NCBI GenBank assembly: GCA_904419315.1
Contig: CAJFQY010000005.1
Span: forward strand, 4,623-68,622
DNA: 64,000 nucleotides
Direction of reading: 5' to 3'
Source of the DNA: Zongyangia gallinarum
GTDB lineage: Bacteria > Bacillota > Clostridia > Oscillospirales > Ruminococcaceae
Below are positions 63,894 through 64,000 of the stretch, piece by piece. Below the pieces are notes generated by a model. The model was not told the DNA's origin. It searched no databases and saw only the letters and a program-made list of their open reading frames with translations. Made by a program: the position numbers and the translations under genes. Position 1 is the first letter of the stretch; every line of letters begins with the position of its first letter.

Positions 63894-64000
63894 ATGGGAT
63901 ATGAAATCGGGGATACATTTGAAACGAGACATGGCAAAATGACGGTGGTGGACAGCCTGCACATCCAAGGGAAGAACGGGGTGCTCCGCAAATACTACAT
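63894..64000 (+). CDS. Partial gene at the window end, unrecognised
   Basis: A frame opening at ATG 63894, after GAGAGGTGAGG, and running off the window, giving 35 residues beginning M-G-Y-E-I-G-D-T-F-E-T. TATAAT (about 63858-63863) upstream suggests a promoter, though no good -35 box is seen. Too short to assign. Confidence 0.5.
   Translation, partial: MGYEIGDTFETRHGKMTVVDSLHIQGKNGVLRKYY

Noticed and set aside
1..64000. CRISPR arrays, insertion sequences, integrases, rRNA genes
   Set aside because: I looked for regularly spaced repeats, transposase or recombinase motifs and rRNA signatures and saw none; the only sizeable direct repeat is the 60-bp pair at tRNA-Pro.

Overview
The window looks like a chromosomal segment of a spore-forming, anaerobic, low-to-mid GC Firmicute of the class Clostridia, probably near Oscillospiraceae/Ruminococcaceae. 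The pointers are a DnaD-type primosome protein beside a DnaC/DnaI-type loader, an rpsF-ssb-rpsR operon, a SpoVB-like flippase, DUF1540 and TSCPD small proteins, the oxygen-independent cobalamin route, and sigma-A promoters with TTGACA/TATAAT-like boxes and strong AGGAGG ribosome sites. The family-level placement is inference.

Layout. 1-3.5 kb: end of a purine operon (purN, purH, purD). 3.5-14.8 kb: flavodoxin and FMN-binding proteins, a class B PBP, DegV, two ABC-F proteins flanking a GT2 glycosyltransferase and a DEAD-box helicase, and an alpha/beta hydrolase. 14.8-18.3 kb: YebC, a zinc-ribbon/PASTA membrane pseudokinase and a BusR-like regulator. 18.3-25.7 kb, mostly minus strand: rpsR/ssb/rpsF, galU, a RING-like zinc-ribbon membrane protein, prfB (plus strand), a chloramphenicol acetyltransferase and dnaC/dnaD. 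25.8-29 kb: tRNA-Gly, a PHP phosphoesterase, a TSCPD protein and an unrecognised membrane protein.

29.2-50.6 kb is the dominant system: an 18-gene, tightly overlapping, GC-richer anaerobic cobalamin operon (cbiD, L, F, G, H, J, ET, A, cobT, cobU, cobS, a short CobU paralog, cobC, cbiB, cobD, an ApgM-like phosphotransferase, cbiP/cobQ, cbiC). A cobalamin riboswitch with a terminator follows, controlling an uptake operon (btuC, btuD, a lipoprotein CbiK chelatase, and a lipoprotein BtuF fused to SLH-like repeats). The oddities are the ApgM-like gene, the short second CobU, the exported chelatase and the SLH-tagged binding protein. No corrinoid adenosyltransferase, cobalt transporter or threonine kinase is visible in the window.

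50.6-57.6 kb: SpoVB-like flippase, cell-wall amidase, a 57-residue DUF1540 gene, a C1q-like protein, a GH25 lysozyme with a cationic tail, and tRNA-Pro. The 3' end of tRNA-Pro plus its terminator is duplicated as a perfect 60-bp direct repeat around one DUF4417 chimera, which looks like a tiny att-flanked insertion. 57.6-64 kb: MarR/MATE operon, a membrane metallophosphoesterase, and a divergent pair in which an intact radical SAM/SPASM enzyme faces a co-linear paralog that has lost the whole iron-sulfur cysteine loop. The best candidates for new biology are this radical SAM/pseudo-radical SAM pair, the att-flanked chimera, and the unusual cobalamin components.
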